Origin: Candidatus Peribacteraceae bacterium
GTDB lineage: Bacteria > Patescibacteriota > Gracilibacteria > Peribacterales > Peribacteraceae
NCBI GenBank assembly: GCA_028703445.1
Contig: JAQVMW010000001.1
Coordinates: forward strand, 124,001 to 188,000
Length of the DNA stretch: 64,000 bases
Direction: 5' to 3'
Shown here one piece after another: positions 35,094 to 46,954 of the stretch. The notes beneath the pieces are model-generated. The model had not been told where the DNA came from. It made no database searches and saw only the letters and a program-made list of their open reading frames with translations. Position numbers and translations under genes: made by a program. Each line of letters opens with the position of its first letter. Positions within the stretch are counted from its first letter, which is position 1.

Positions 35094-35130
35094 GCCCCCC
35101 GAGGACTACAGTCCTCGGGGGGCACTTTTT
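35094..35130 (+). terminator. intrinsic terminator
   Basis: GCCCCCCGAGGAC (35094-35106), loop TACA, perfect complement 35111-35123, then ACTTTTT. It ends the 55-aa transcript. Confidence 0.88.
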
Positions 35131-35148
35131 CTGATAGAATTGAGCTTG

Positions 35149-35697
35149 ATGAATCAACGCATTTCCATTGTTTGCGCGAGTGAAAGCTCTTGTCTTGAAA
35201 CTATAAGCCTTCGAGGTGTGCTGGAATACTTCGGATATATCCCGCTCGTCCACTGGCTCGGGAATAGCAAGCAATTGAAAGATGTTTTGGAGGGGAAGAT
35301 TAAACTGGAGGAAATCATCCTCCTGTCCTGTCACGGTTGTGAAAAAGGTTTCTATGCCTATGAGAATAAACTCCTTTCTCTCGATGATGTCCGTGTGAAA
35401 CTAAAAAATAAAACCGTCTTCTCGACCGGGTGCGTCACTGGGAAAGAGCACTTTGCACAATCCTTCTTGCGAGGGGGTGTACGGTATTACATCGCACCTC
35501 CCGACTATCCGGAAGGAAATAGTTCCATGATCTTTTCCTTGATGTTTCTCTGGAAGCTTCGGCTCAACGGCGATGCCCTCAACGCATGGAAAGAAACAAG
35601 CGCGATTCTTACTGATCCGGACGATTGTTTTCGTTTCTATCAGAGACATGGGAAACGAATGTTGGCAGACGGCAACCGGAAAACTCCTCTCGCGTAG
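35149..35697 (+). CDS. small caspase-like (CHAT/C14-type) cysteine protease
   Basis: 182 aa. Shows the His-Cys dyad order of the caspase/CHAT clan: LLSCHG (H62) and, 33 residues on, FSTGCVTG (C95), each after a hydrophobic strand. Then GGVRYYIAPPDY and MIFSLMFLWKLRLNGDALNAWKE match the closing region of CHAT domains. No other domain is present. Start ATG 35149, with TAGAAT ending 8 bases upstream right after the terminator. Its last 89 bases overlap the 3' end of the opposing synthetase gene, an unusually deep convergent overlap. The target is unknown. Confidence 0.65.
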   Translation: MNQRISIVCASESSCLETISLRGVLEYFGYIPLVHWLGNSKQLKDVLEGKIKLEEIILLSCHGCEKGFYAYENKLLSLDDVRVKLKNKTVFSTGCVTGKEHFAQSFLRGGVRYYIAPPDYPEGNSSMIFSLMFLWKLRLNGDALNAWKETSAILTDPDDCFRFYQRHGKRMLADGNRKTPLA

Positions 35698-37591
35698 CGC
35701 GGAGCCATTTCTCGGTTGCAAGGACATTATCCAGCCATGGAATAAGTTGATTGAGCTCATTCGCTCCATCCGAGAGAAAAGCTTGTGCAGCATCAACAAG
35801 CTTCTTTCTCTCAATGACTCCCATTTCGCAGAGAACCATGGGATCCTCCAGTAAACGAGGAAACTCCTGTGTCAGCCGTCGGTTGACCGGAGAACCATAC
35901 GTTTCCTTCTTCTGGGAAGAGATCACAATATCTGGAACAATGTCACGAAAAGCCGCGCGCTGGAGGAATTTCCTGCAACCGTAATGAGAAATATTTTGTG
36001 CATCAATCCTGAACTTATATTCAGGCGGAACAGAGAGCCCGAATTCCACTATACGGCGGTCGAGATACGGCATTCGCATTTCCACATCGACCGGCACGTC
36101 CTGCCAAACGTGGTTGGGGGGAAACATGAGTTCGTGCTCAAGTGTCTGTGACCAGCATGAAAGGTTTCGCTTTCTGTAAAGCTGATCACGCTGCTCTTTC
36201 AGCATATCTTCGAGTTTTGAACGAAAGGCAGTGGTGAAAATATCCGGAATATTTGTACCGACTACTGTGGACTCATACTGCGCTCTGAGGAATGCACAAC
36301 GGCCAAGCGATCCTGGTAGCAGCGATGGGAACGCGTTCTTGAGAACGTATTGTAGAGCACGTCTGCAACTACTTCGTTGGCGCAGTACGTTAAACACCCG
36401 TCTGATCTCAGTGAAATTTCCGGTCTTCACCAATGCATCCCAGATCATGTCCGTTCCTTCGAGATACCAGTCAGCCCCCTCTCCACTTAAAAGAGTTTGC
36501 GCATTGTCTTCCTTGGCCTGATTGGCGAGCGCAACGAATGTCGCTGGCAGATTCTGGCGCGATGGATTCGAAGTCGTTCGATACGCCTGCAATGAACTAC
36601 CTTCAAGGAATCCGATTTGTTCATCACAGTCCACCATGTGTCCTCTGACATTCGGATACCGCTCGCAGATGGAACGAACGCGCCTCCGTTCGCTTTTGCT
36701 TTGGCTTCCGAACACCGCCGTGTACGCATCGATACCACGACCTGAATCCGAAAGAAGATGTGCCGCAATGCTGACATTGCAACCGGAATCAATTCCACCC
36801 GAAAGTTCAGCCGCGATTCCGAAAGGGGTGTCGATATGTTCGGCAATTATTTTGAGATATAACGCACGGAATTCTTTCGCGCATTCCTCCGGAGAGACCC
36901 AGTCGCGCCGCAGACGTTTGGGCGGGGTCCAGTACCGTTCTGTTCGGGGAAAAGTTCCTTTCTGGAACTCAATGAATGATCCAAATGGTACGGAATGGAT
37001 GCCTTCAAACATTGTTGCATCAGCATCAGACCATCCCTCATCGATTAAATAAATCGGGGAGAAGAGTTCAAGAAGCTTTCTTTCAGAGATGGAACGCTTC
37101 GCGCCATCCGCAGCCAACAATTGACGAACATTTGACCCGAAGCGTACATCTCCTGCATTCTGCGAGTAATAGAGAGGCCTGAGAGCCAGGGGATCTCGAA
37201 AGAGCTGCAATACCTTTGAGCGCGTATTGATGATGGCACTCGCAAAAGCTCCGCTCAATCTGCGATACAAATCCGCGCCCCACCGCAGATATCCCTCATG
37301 CAGAATGGAAGAATAATCAGCGTCATCTCGCAAATTGAGGTCGCGCAGAATATCAGAGCGATTATCAATGCGTCCCTCGAATACCTGCGTCACGGCATTT
37401 CCCCGAGCAATACAATTTCCTTCTCTGGCAGATGAATTGAATCCGTGCTGAGCGGCAGCAAACCAATCGCCCTTCACTTCCTGAAGAACTCCTTTGCCCG
37501 AGAGATGTTTTTTCATCGAAAAAATTCCATCAGGATCAAGATGCGATCCATCAAGATTTGCAGCCCCGCAAATTCCCGGATAAAGAGCCAT
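35609..37591 (-). CDS. asparagine-synthetase-like ATP-dependent amidotransferase/cyclase
   Basis: 660 aa. The N-terminal third resembles a class II glutamine amidotransferase fold, but the catalytic N-terminal Cys is not at position 2 (MALYPGICGAANLDG), so glutamine use is doubtful. The C-terminal part has the ATP-pyrophosphatase loop ELSGGIDSG and the later MPYLDRRIVEFGLSVPPEYK of asparagine synthetases. Homologues that lost glutaminase activity close the ring of lasso peptides; others amidate surface sugars. The divergent exporter gene and the neighbouring protease favour a peptide role, the polysaccharide genes further on favour a sugar role. Not a standard AsnB. Confidence 0.85.
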   Translation of the reverse strand: MALYPGICGAANLDGSHLDPDGIFSMKKHLSGKGVLQEVKGDWFAAAQHGFNSSAREGNCIARGNAVTQVFEGRIDNRSDILRDLNLRDDADYSSILHEGYLRWGADLYRRLSGAFASAIINTRSKVLQLFRDPLALRPLYYSQNAGDVRFGSNVRQLLAADGAKRSISERKLLELFSPIYLIDEGWSDADATMFEGIHSVPFGSFIEFQKGTFPRTERYWTPPKRLRRDWVSPEECAKEFRALYLKIIAEHIDTPFGIAAELSGGIDSGCNVSIAAHLLSDSGRGIDAYTAVFGSQSKSERRRVRSICERYPNVRGHMVDCDEQIGFLEGSSLQAYRTTSNPSRQNLPATFVALANQAKEDNAQTLLSGEGADWYLEGTDMIWDALVKTGNFTEIRRVFNVLRQRSSCRRALQYVLKNAFPSLLPGSLGRCAFLRAQYESTVVGTNIPDIFTTAFRSKLEDMLKEQRDQLYRKRNLSCWSQTLEHELMFPPNHVWQDVPVDVEMRMPYLDRRIVEFGLSVPPEYKFRIDAQNISHYGCRKFLQRAAFRDIVPDIVISSQKKETYGSPVNRRLTQEFPRLLEDPMVLCEMGVIERKKLVDAAQAFLSDGANELNQLIPWLDNVLATEKWLRATREEFSGCRLPTFVSHVSDRNENNRPDQ

Positions 37592-37602
37592 ACGGAAATT
37601 CC

Positions 37603-37632
37603 AATATAGAACATATAGATTATTTATGTCAA
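37603..37632 (-). promoter_or_regulatory. consensus promoter of the synthetase-like gene
   Basis: On the minus strand: perfect TTGACA (complement of 37627-37632), 18-base spacer, TATATT (complement of 37603-37608). The ATG follows 11 bases after the -10, so the leader is only about 4 bases. Confidence 0.75.
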
Positions 37633-37741
37633 CATATCAGATACAGCGACTCTCAGCCCTCTCTTCAGTATATCCCTGTTTCTTCACTGGTTATTCCCGA
37701 GGAACCGGATGCGGGTTTGTAAAAAAGCTACAGTGATAGCA

Positions 37742-39565
37742 ATGCACTTCGCATTCATCAGCAAACCACGGCTTCATCGGGCAAGAGAAGCTTTCGTAGT
37801 CTCCAGAAGACTGACCGGAATGATTTGGGACATGGATAAGCGGCTATTTATTGTCTCCGTCTTGAGCGCCCTCGTTCCGAGCGTTGTCCCCTTCGTGAAC
37901 GCCTACATCTACAAACTGATCATCGACACGGTCATTGCGGGCCTTGGGGATCCGGCGACGATCAATATGCGATCTATCGTTCTGCTTCTCGTAATCCGCA
38001 TCGTGACCTATTTTCTGCTCGATGCCGCTTTCAGCACGCAGCACTACATGGAACGGCTGCTCTGGACAAAATTCCCCATCTACCTGAATACCCGGCTGTT
38101 CGGATGCATCGCACAATTGGATATCGAGAAATTTGAAGATCCTGCCTTCCGTGATCGGCTGGAGCAAGTCAGAGATTCATGGTACAGGCCGCAAAACCTC
38201 ATCACGGGGCTTCTCTTCATGGTGCAAAGTCTATTCCAGTTTCTCATCGCTTTCGTCGCCATTCTCACATTGAATTGGATCCTTCTTCTTCCGGTGATCC
38301 TTATTTCCATTCCTGAGTTCCTTTCGCGGCTGTATGAATCACAAGCGGAATGGTCCATATGGGATTGGCATAGTCCGCGAAAAAAACGATATTCGTACCT
38401 TTCGAACATGTTGCAGGGCGCTCAGCACATCAAAGAACTACGCATCTTCAAACTTGCGCCGCTCTTCATCAAAGAGACAACCGGAGTGCAGGAGGAGTTC
38501 TACAGAGACAACAAAAAGGTGGCGACAAAGGCATTTCTGCTGCGCTTGCTCTTCAACTTGTTTTCCACCGTCGTCCTGATCGGCATCGAAATCTATGTCA
38601 TCCTGCTCGCATTCATGAAGCGCGTGACGATTGGCGACATCAGCTTCTACACCCAGATCGTCAGCAACTTTCAGAACGGTCTCGGCGGGTTCCTGCGCAA
38701 TCTCAACGATGTCTTTGAAGCGAGTTTATACGTGAAGAGCTTTTTCGAAGTGATGGATACTCCTCGGGCCATTCAATCGCCCAAACAGGCCAAGTTGCCG
38801 AAACTTGAACATGCCCCCTCCATTACATTTGATCATGTCTCCTTTCGCTATCCGGAAATGCAGCAGGATGTGCTGCACGATTTTTCTCTCGCCATACAGC
38901 CGAAAGAAAAAGTGGCATTCGTTGGGGAAAATGGCGCCGGAAAAACAACAATCATCAAGTTGCTTGCGCGTTTCTACGACCCCACGGAAGGACATATTCT
39001 GGTCGATGGCACAGATGTGCGCGAACTCGATTTGGAGCAGTGGCACCGGCAACTGGCCATCCTCTTTCAGGACTTCAACCGCTATGAAGACTCCGCAAAA
39101 AACAATATCTATTACGGTAACGTGCTCCGCAGCCTGGACATGAAAGAAATCGAGCGCGCCGCAACGGATGCCGGAGCGAATGCGGTGATCACAACGCTGG
39201 AAAGAGGATACGAACAAATCATCGGACGCATGTTCGAATCGGGTACGGAACTCTCCGTAGGACAATGGCAAAAAATCGCACTGGCTCGCGCATACTTCCG
39301 TAATGCTCCTGTGCTCATTTTGGATGAACCGACCGCGGCCATTGATGCAAAAGCGGAAGCGGAAATATTCGAGCGCGTCGAGGAACTCTGTAAAGATAAA
39401 ACAGTGCTGCTCATCTCTCATCGTTTCTCCACCGTCCGAATGGCAGATCGCATTGTAGTGATCAATGAAGGAAAGGTTTTGGAACAGGGTTCCCATGACG
39501 AACTCATGAAACGATCAGGGTTGTATGCAGAATTATTCAACCTTCAGGCAAGAGGATATCAGTAG
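37742..39565 (+). CDS. ABC exporter, fused membrane and ATPase domains (MsbA/LagD type)
   Basis: 607 aa. Six-helix export domain (residues about 30-310) followed by a nucleotide-binding domain with Walker A GENGAGKTT, signature LSVGQWQK, Walker B VLILDEPTAAID and switch LLISHRFST. Half-transporter, expected to work as a homodimer. No N-terminal C39 peptidase. The ATG at 37742 was chosen because TACAGT ends exactly 7 bases before it; an in-frame ATG at 37709 lies upstream of that -10. Divergently arranged from the synthetase-like gene, so they may share control. Likely cargo: a modified peptide or glycolipid. Confidence 0.88.
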   Translation: MHFAFISKPRLHRAREAFVVSRRLTGMIWDMDKRLFIVSVLSALVPSVVPFVNAYIYKLIIDTVIAGLGDPATINMRSIVLLLVIRIVTYFLLDAAFSTQHYMERLLWTKFPIYLNTRLFGCIAQLDIEKFEDPAFRDRLEQVRDSWYRPQNLITGLLFMVQSLFQFLIAFVAILTLNWILLLPVILISIPEFLSRLYESQAEWSIWDWHSPRKKRYSYLSNMLQGAQHIKELRIFKLAPLFIKETTGVQEEFYRDNKKVATKAFLLRLLFNLFSTVVLIGIEIYVILLAFMKRVTIGDISFYTQIVSNFQNGLGGFLRNLNDVFEASLYVKSFFEVMDTPRAIQSPKQAKLPKLEHAPSITFDHVSFRYPEMQQDVLHDFSLAIQPKEKVAFVGENGAGKTTIIKLLARFYDPTEGHILVDGTDVRELDLEQWHRQLAILFQDFNRYEDSAKNNIYYGNVLRSLDMKEIERAATDAGANAVITTLERGYEQIIGRMFESGTELSVGQWQKIALARAYFRNAPVLILDEPTAAIDAKAEAEIFERVEELCKDKTVLLISHRFSTVRMADRIVVINEGKVLEQGSHDELMKRSGLYAELFNLQARGYQ

Positions 39566-39578
39566 CTCCAATTTGAAG

Positions 39579-39662
39579 ATGGCCGCAATGAGAAAGTTTG
39601 CACTCGAGATTACAATAATCCCGAAGTCAGTACTTGTAATGGCAACTACGATATACCAATGA
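39579..39662 (+). CDS. possible 27-aa hydrophobic peptide
   Basis: Open frame MAAMRKFALEITIIPKSVLV... between the exporter and the 140-aa gene. Its TGA overlaps the next ATG (ATGA), as in coupled genes. There is no ribosome binding site and nothing conserved to judge by, so it may be chance. Recorded because peptide-natural-product loci often hide such small genes. Confidence 0.25.
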   Translation: MAAMRKFALEITIIPKSVLVMATTIYQ

Positions 39663-40081
39663 AGAATGGCTCTCCATCCGCACTTGAAATTCAAGAGTTC
39701 TACACAGAACTCCACAAGTCATTCACGAATCTTTTTACACATCAACACTGTGAGCAAAACATTGCCGAAGTGATGAAAGCACTGGAACAGAAGCAACCGA
39801 TCGTAGATCTTCTGGAGTCACCCGGAGGCTCATTCTCCACGATCTTCGTTTCATTTCATTCCGGAGATACCCGCTTTCAGGCCATCGCCAAAAGTTTTCC
39901 TTTCCACCCGAAACTTCTGGAGTTCTGCGCACTCGCCGGAAAGATCGAGAGTCTCACTGACACAATGGGCATCACAGGAGAAGAGCCCTCTGAAGCAGAC
40001 AAGGAAAAACTCCTGCCTCTCCTCAAGGAATTCCTCGCGATCCTCCCGTCTTCTGAAGAATTTGCATCGTGGCTGAAATGA
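39659..40081 (+). CDS. hypothetical helical protein
   Basis: 140 aa, soluble, mostly helical, acidic (EIQEFYTELHKSFTNLF ... KLLPLLKEFLAILPSSEEFASWL). Family not recognised. It follows the exporter by 93 bases. Its stop overlaps the ATG of the GIY-YIG remnant (ATGA). Confidence 0.55.
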   Translation: MKNGSPSALEIQEFYTELHKSFTNLFTHQHCEQNIAEVMKALEQKQPIVDLLESPGGSFSTIFVSFHSGDTRFQAIAKSFPFHPKLLEFCALAGKIESLTDTMGITGEEPSEADKEKLLPLLKEFLAILPSSEEFASWLK

Positions 40082-40234
40082 ATCTGAATATGCACGAGTA
40101 CTACGTGTACATCCTTCGTTGCCGGGACGGGAGTTACTACACCGGCGTCACGAATGATGATGAGCGAAGGCTCACGGAACATGGCGAAGGCCTCGATCCT
40201 TCGAGCTACACACATAGCAGGAGGCCGACTACAC
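40078..40234 (+). pseudogene. truncated GIY-YIG nuclease gene
   Basis: In-frame start ATG 40078. The text YYVYILRCRDGSYYTGVTN, then ERRLTEHGEG and YTHSRRPTTL, matches the first half of YhbQ-like GIY-YIG proteins (normally 80-100 aa). Homology stops where the convergent pilT coding region begins. The frame continues to 40368 only as antisense of pilT. The C-terminal half with the catalytic Glu is missing, so it should be inactive. Confidence 0.75.
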
Positions 40235-41269
40235 TCCCTCCCCAACCTCTTTCGAAATCAAGCCTTCTTTCACCAACCGCTCCGCATCTTTCGCAAATGT
40301 CCGCATCCCTACAGCTGCACCCGTCTGGAGCACCGAAGGAAGCTCCTGTAAGCGGTGATCGCGGATAATGTTGGCCACGGCCGGCGTATTCATCAGGATC
40401 TCGCGCACGGCGATTCGCCCGCTCGCAGACCCCGAGCCGGGTCGAGGGGCTGCCGGCACCAGCTTCTGCGCGATGACGGCCTTGAGTGAGAGTGAGAGCT
40501 GGGATCGCACCTGCGTCTGCTGGTGGGGCGGAAACACGTCCACGATGCGATCGATGGCCTGCACGGCATTGGGCGTATGCAGCGTCGCAAGGATCAGGTG
40601 CCCCGTCTCGGCCAGCGTGAGCGCGGCTGCAATCGTCTCGAGATCGCGCATCTCGCCCACCATGATCACATTGGGATCCTGCCGAAGCACGTGCCGCAGC
40701 GCCTCGGGAAAGGAGAGGAAATCGCTCCCCAGTTCCCGCTGGCGGATGACGCACTTGCCGGGAGGAAAGAGGAACTCAATGGGATCCTCCAGCGTGACGA
40801 TACTCGCCGCACGCTTCGCATTGATGTACTGGATCATGGCGGCCAGCGAGGTGGATTTGCCGGACCCCGTGGGACCCGTGAAGAGGATCAGTCCTTCCTT
40901 GAGGGCGCACAGCGGCTCGGCGATGCCGTTGAGTCCGATGGCGGACAGCGAAGGGATCTCCACTGGAATCAAGCGCGCCACCAGGCCCGGCTGACCGCGC
41001 TCGAAGTGGCAGTTCACGCGCAGCCGCATGCCGTTTGTGAGCGCGAAGGAAACATCGATCTCGCGATCTTGCACAAAGCGTTTCCACGCCTCCTCCTGAA
41101 GCACGGAACGGATGAAGGTTTCGACGACCCCCGCCGTAAGCTTCTCATCCGACAGAGAACGGAGCTCGCCATCAATGCGAAGAAGGATGGAATAGCCCGC
41201 AGTCACATGCACATCGGATGCGTGCTGCTCCTGCGCCTTCGCGAAGACCTCTTGGGATGTGAGTTTCAT
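40229..41269 (-). CDS. pilT: type IV pilus retraction ATPase PilT
   Basis: 346 aa hexameric ATPase that depolymerises type IV pili at the inner membrane (twitching, DNA uptake). N-terminal PAS-like part with ASDVHVTAG, Walker A GPTGSGKST, Asp box LEDPIEF, Walker B VIMVGEMRDLET, His box LILATLHTP, and the C-terminal AIREIL-like segment (RIAVREILMNTPAVANIIRD). Length as in known PilT. No other pil assembly genes are in the window apart from the pseudopilin-like gene near 5 kb. It has a perfect -10 and almost no leader. Confidence 0.95.
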   Translation of the reverse strand: MKLTSQEVFAKAQEQHASDVHVTAGYSILLRIDGELRSLSDEKLTAGVVETFIRSVLQEEAWKRFVQDREIDVSFALTNGMRLRVNCHFERGQPGLVARLIPVEIPSLSAIGLNGIAEPLCALKEGLILFTGPTGSGKSTSLAAMIQYINAKRAASIVTLEDPIEFLFPPGKCVIRQRELGSDFLSFPEALRHVLRQDPNVIMVGEMRDLETIAAALTLAETGHLILATLHTPNAVQAIDRIVDVFPPHQQTQVRSQLSLSLKAVIAQKLVPAAPRPGSGSASGRIAVREILMNTPAVANIIRDHRLQELPSVLQTGAAVGMRTFAKDAERLVKEGLISKEVGEGV

Positions 41270-41278
41270 GTGTCGTTA

Positions 41279-41307
41279 ATTATAACATATTTTCTGTATC
41301 ATGGCAA
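41279..41307 (-). promoter_or_regulatory. pilT promoter
   Basis: Minus strand TTGCCA (complement of 41302-41307), 17-base spacer, extended -10 TGTTATAAT with TATAAT at 41279-41284. The ATG comes 9 bases after the -10, so the mRNA would start 2-3 bases before it. Confidence 0.8.
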
Positions 41308-41313
41308 AAACCC

Positions 41314-41469
41314 TGCCTCACCCCCCTACCCCCTCTCCGCACCGCCCAACGCCAACCAGAGAGGGAGCGTACTCTTTCTGTTTTTGGGTTCTTTCAAAAT
41401 AACAAATGTGTGCCCCCTCTCCATGAAGGAATCGTAGAAGGGATGGAGAGGGGGATAGGGGGTGAGGCA
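41314..41469. mobile_element. 156-bp non-coding inverted-repeat element (MITE-like)
   Basis: Ends TGCCTCACCCCC...CCTCTCC (41314-41338) and GGAGAGGGGG...GGTGAGGCA (41445-41469), about 25 bp each with 2-3 mismatches. An inner palindrome, CCCCCTCTCCAT...ATGGAGAGGGGG, lies in the right half. No coding capacity. Same ends as the DUF559 element at 18441-18985. Confidence 0.7.
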
Positions 41470-41503
41470 AGAATAAGCTCATGCAAAACCTCCCTTACCT
41501 TCT

Positions 41504-44180
<2,677 letters not shown>

Positions 44181-44210
44181 ATGGTCCAAGGTTCCGATTG
44201 GTATCGCTCT

Positions 44211-45668
44211 CTATTTTGTACGGTATCGCAAGAACGGTTTTCGCAGAAAAAAACAGAAAAGGCTCCAGTAGTTCTGAAAAAGCATCCTACTCATTGCCTT
44301 GAACGACATCGTCTTCGCGTATCTCCAGACCAGAGGATTCATCGTCCGGACAAAAGAGAAAAAGCTGCCATCACAGACGGCGCGCCGAAAAGCGACATAA
44401 CTCTCTCGAGAAAGGCTCAACCGCAATCGCTGATGCATGACGAATGTATGCGATGAACGGCTGCTGCACACCTGCACTCGCGACGGAGGATGCCATGCTC
44501 CGGCCATTTTTTTCAATGACAGGCGATAGATTAATCCTTCTCTCCTGTGAAGGAATCCCGCTCGTTGAGACTCCGCAACAGCTTCCGGTGATATGCGATC
44601 CAACGCAAGATGGCCATCGCACAATCCTTCTTCGGTGATGTCCTGAATGTCCGGATGCCGAATCACCACGATATTCGTTCCTTTCGGATCGTTTCTGTAC
44701 GGACGCATCCATGCATCTCCGATGGAAACATCTGCCAGTTCTCCTACGACGTCATCGGAATAGTCATCTCCAATGCATTTCAACAATCCGAGACCCCAAT
44801 TCGTCCCATAGAGATTCATTATCGGTGCCGAACGTCGGACGGCTTTTCCTGCAACAATTCCTTCCGCGACGACGCGATATTTGCCGGCATCACACGAAGA
44901 TTTCTCGCGGAATTGCATGCGGCGCAATCCATCGGGCTCGATGCCCAGCTGCCATGCGAGAATGTCCGCGTAGTGGGCGCTTTTGAGATGTCCGCACATC
45001 AGACCGATGCAATACCGTATGCGTTCACGGATTGCAGGTTCGGTCATGCAGAGCAAACGGACCGCCCGAACGAAGAGCGGGGTCGCCACGATGGCATACC
45101 TCCCGTGCAGCGTCTTGATGTTCTGAAGCACTTCCGACATCTCCACCGGGTAATAGCTGGATCTCGAACCCGATGCTATTTGTTCCTCCGATGTCGAAAT
45201 GACATAGTGAAAGAGTGTCTTGTTTTTGGCAGTAGGCTCCCGATGACGCACATGAATGACACCATCGATGCGATGCTGTTTGAAGAGTTGCAGCAAAAGC
45301 CATGTGCAATACCCGCCCGACGTCCTGTCGGCGCGTAATTTTGCGTTTGTAACATGACCGGCGTAGGACGACACGTAGTACCCGATCCTGTCGTGGTATC
45401 GGGCGCCATACGCCGCGAAGAGACTGTGCGCGAGTTGCGCGGTTCCAATGGATCGATCCGATAGAGGACATACGCAACAAGGATCCGCACTCGACTGACA
45501 GCAAGCCTGAGGGAATGCGACATAGCAGCCATCATCATTCAATGCGATCCGACAGGGCTCCCCATCGAGAGCGGCGCAAGCGCCGCAACCCACGCAATAC
45601 CCCCCATCAAGAACCGTGCGCTTCAATTCCGATACGCCGACGCTCTCCCCGGACACAGGCACTGCCAC
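44211..45668 (-). CDS. FrhB-family (coenzyme F420 hydrogenase beta subunit-like) oxidoreductase
   Basis: 485 aa. N-terminal cysteine motifs of an Fe-S site (CVGCGACAALDGEPC, CCVCPL), then the FrhB N- and C-domains (TSGGYCTWLL, AIVATPLFVRAVR, IGLMCGHLKSAHY, SIGDAWM). In polysaccharide clusters, such proteins stand next to pyruvyl transferases, as here, and are thought to reduce or modify sugar precursors; use of F420 itself is not implied. Starts with GTG at 45668. The last 100 residues are basic and unlike the core family. Confidence 0.85.
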   Translation of the reverse strand: MAVPVSGESVGVSELKRTVLDGGYCVGCGACAALDGEPCRIALNDDGCYVAFPQACCQSSADPCCVCPLSDRSIGTAQLAHSLFAAYGARYHDRIGYYVSSYAGHVTNAKLRADRTSGGYCTWLLLQLFKQHRIDGVIHVRHREPTAKNKTLFHYVISTSEEQIASGSRSSYYPVEMSEVLQNIKTLHGRYAIVATPLFVRAVRLLCMTEPAIRERIRYCIGLMCGHLKSAHYADILAWQLGIEPDGLRRMQFREKSSCDAGKYRVVAEGIVAGKAVRRSAPIMNLYGTNWGLGLLKCIGDDYSDDVVGELADVSIGDAWMRPYRNDPKGTNIVVIRHPDIQDITEEGLCDGHLALDRISPEAVAESQRAGFLHRREGLIYRLSLKKMAGAWHPPSRVQVCSSRSSHTFVMHQRLRLSLSRESYVAFRRAVCDGSFFSFVRTMNPLVWRYAKTMSFKAMSRMLFQNYWSLFCFFLRKPFLRYRTK

Positions 45669-45751
45669 AACATACTAGGCATAGACACGCTGATCCACAG
45701 AATAATTTTCTCCGGATTCCTGTTTTTGCCCATGGGGAGAATGACTCTGGT

Positions 45752-46954
45752 TCACAAAAAGTTCCTCGCAGCCAATTGCCGAAGCATCGGAAGAGCTTCT
45801 GTGATCCTCTGTGAGATTTCATTTTGGGATGAAAGCATCGCTGTAAGCGGTCGCACGAAGTTCCCGTCGGCAATCGCCGCATTGAGATCCAAAAGGAGTT
45901 CCGACATGCGCAGATAATCGATAAAGAGCCCTTCAAATTTATTCTGGTACGTGATGCAGCAGACCGGCCTGTCTGCAGACAGGAGCCCGATTGCCAAATG
46001 CATGCGTCCGGTGAGCGCACAATCCAGCTGACAGAGGACCTGCTGAAAATCAGAAAGATCGTAGGGGAAAGGAAGAATACTGCATCGCTTCCGCGCTTCG
46101 GGCGAAACGCCGGAGATGATTCTCCGAAGCAACCGCTCTTCGTCCGGCATGTACTTCGGACCGTACTTCACATGTGGAATGAGCAAAAAACTCGCCTGTG
46201 GCATCCGTTCAATCGTCTGAACGCACATATCCACAAGACGTTCTATTGGAACATCCGGAATATCCGCGATATTCAGACCGATCACGCGTTGCCCCCTGTT
46301 TTTCTGCCTGCGAAGCCAGTCGATGGAGGACTGTAAGGAATTCTGCGTGTGCACATCGGGAGCAAAGAGGAACGAAACATCCGCGGCAAGGACAATCGGC
46401 CGTGACAGAAATTTTGTCATCCGGGCATGCGAAACGGGCTCCCGCGCAACGATACGAATGCCGGAAGGGAGGTGGCGCAGCGCAAAAACCGCAATGCGCG
46501 ACGGATGATCGTTGAAACTGCAATTGACGAGATCCACCCGTGCCCCGGACCAAAACGCCATACGGGCCAGCAACAACTCATGGAGAACGGGAAGCACGTC
46601 ATAATGTCCGTCCAGATTATCCATGCCGAGAAGAATGAACTGTTTCGAACGCCTCAACACACCATAGACGGATGGAAAATTCCAGAGAAGGCGAAAAAGA
46701 CTGTCGATGAAACGCAGCAGTTTCCCGCATCCTCCCAGGTGATGATCCTTTGTACGTCTCTTTCTGCCAAACAACGAAATGCTTTCGACATCCGGCACGA
46801 GTACATCCCACAGACCATGCTCATACGTGATGAACAGGAGTTTCTCTTTTTTGAATGCCTGAACACACGTACACAGTACACGCACGTCGCCCATGTTCCC
46901 GGGTCTGCCCGGCAGGATGCAGATGCTTTCCCGTTCATTTTGCAAAGTTTGCAT
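45752..46954 (-). CDS. polysaccharide pyruvyl transferase family protein
   Basis: 400 aa. PS_pyruv_trans domain: GRPGNMGDV near the N-terminus, ARMAFWSGARVDLV, the closing CALTGRMHLAIGLLSADRPVCCITYQNKF. Adds a pyruvyl group (from PEP) to a sugar of a surface polymer. Lies 83 bases upstream of the FrhB-like gene, same strand, likely one operon. Confidence 0.85.
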   Translation of the reverse strand: MQTLQNERESICILPGRPGNMGDVRVLCTCVQAFKKEKLLFITYEHGLWDVLVPDVESISLFGRKRRTKDHHLGGCGKLLRFIDSLFRLLWNFPSVYGVLRRSKQFILLGMDNLDGHYDVLPVLHELLLARMAFWSGARVDLVNCSFNDHPSRIAVFALRHLPSGIRIVAREPVSHARMTKFLSRPIVLAADVSFLFAPDVHTQNSLQSSIDWLRRQKNRGQRVIGLNIADIPDVPIERLVDMCVQTIERMPQASFLLIPHVKYGPKYMPDEERLLRRIISGVSPEARKRCSILPFPYDLSDFQQVLCQLDCALTGRMHLAIGLLSADRPVCCITYQNKFEGLFIDYLRMSELLLDLNAAIADGNFVRPLTAMLSSQNEISQRITEALPMLRQLAARNFL

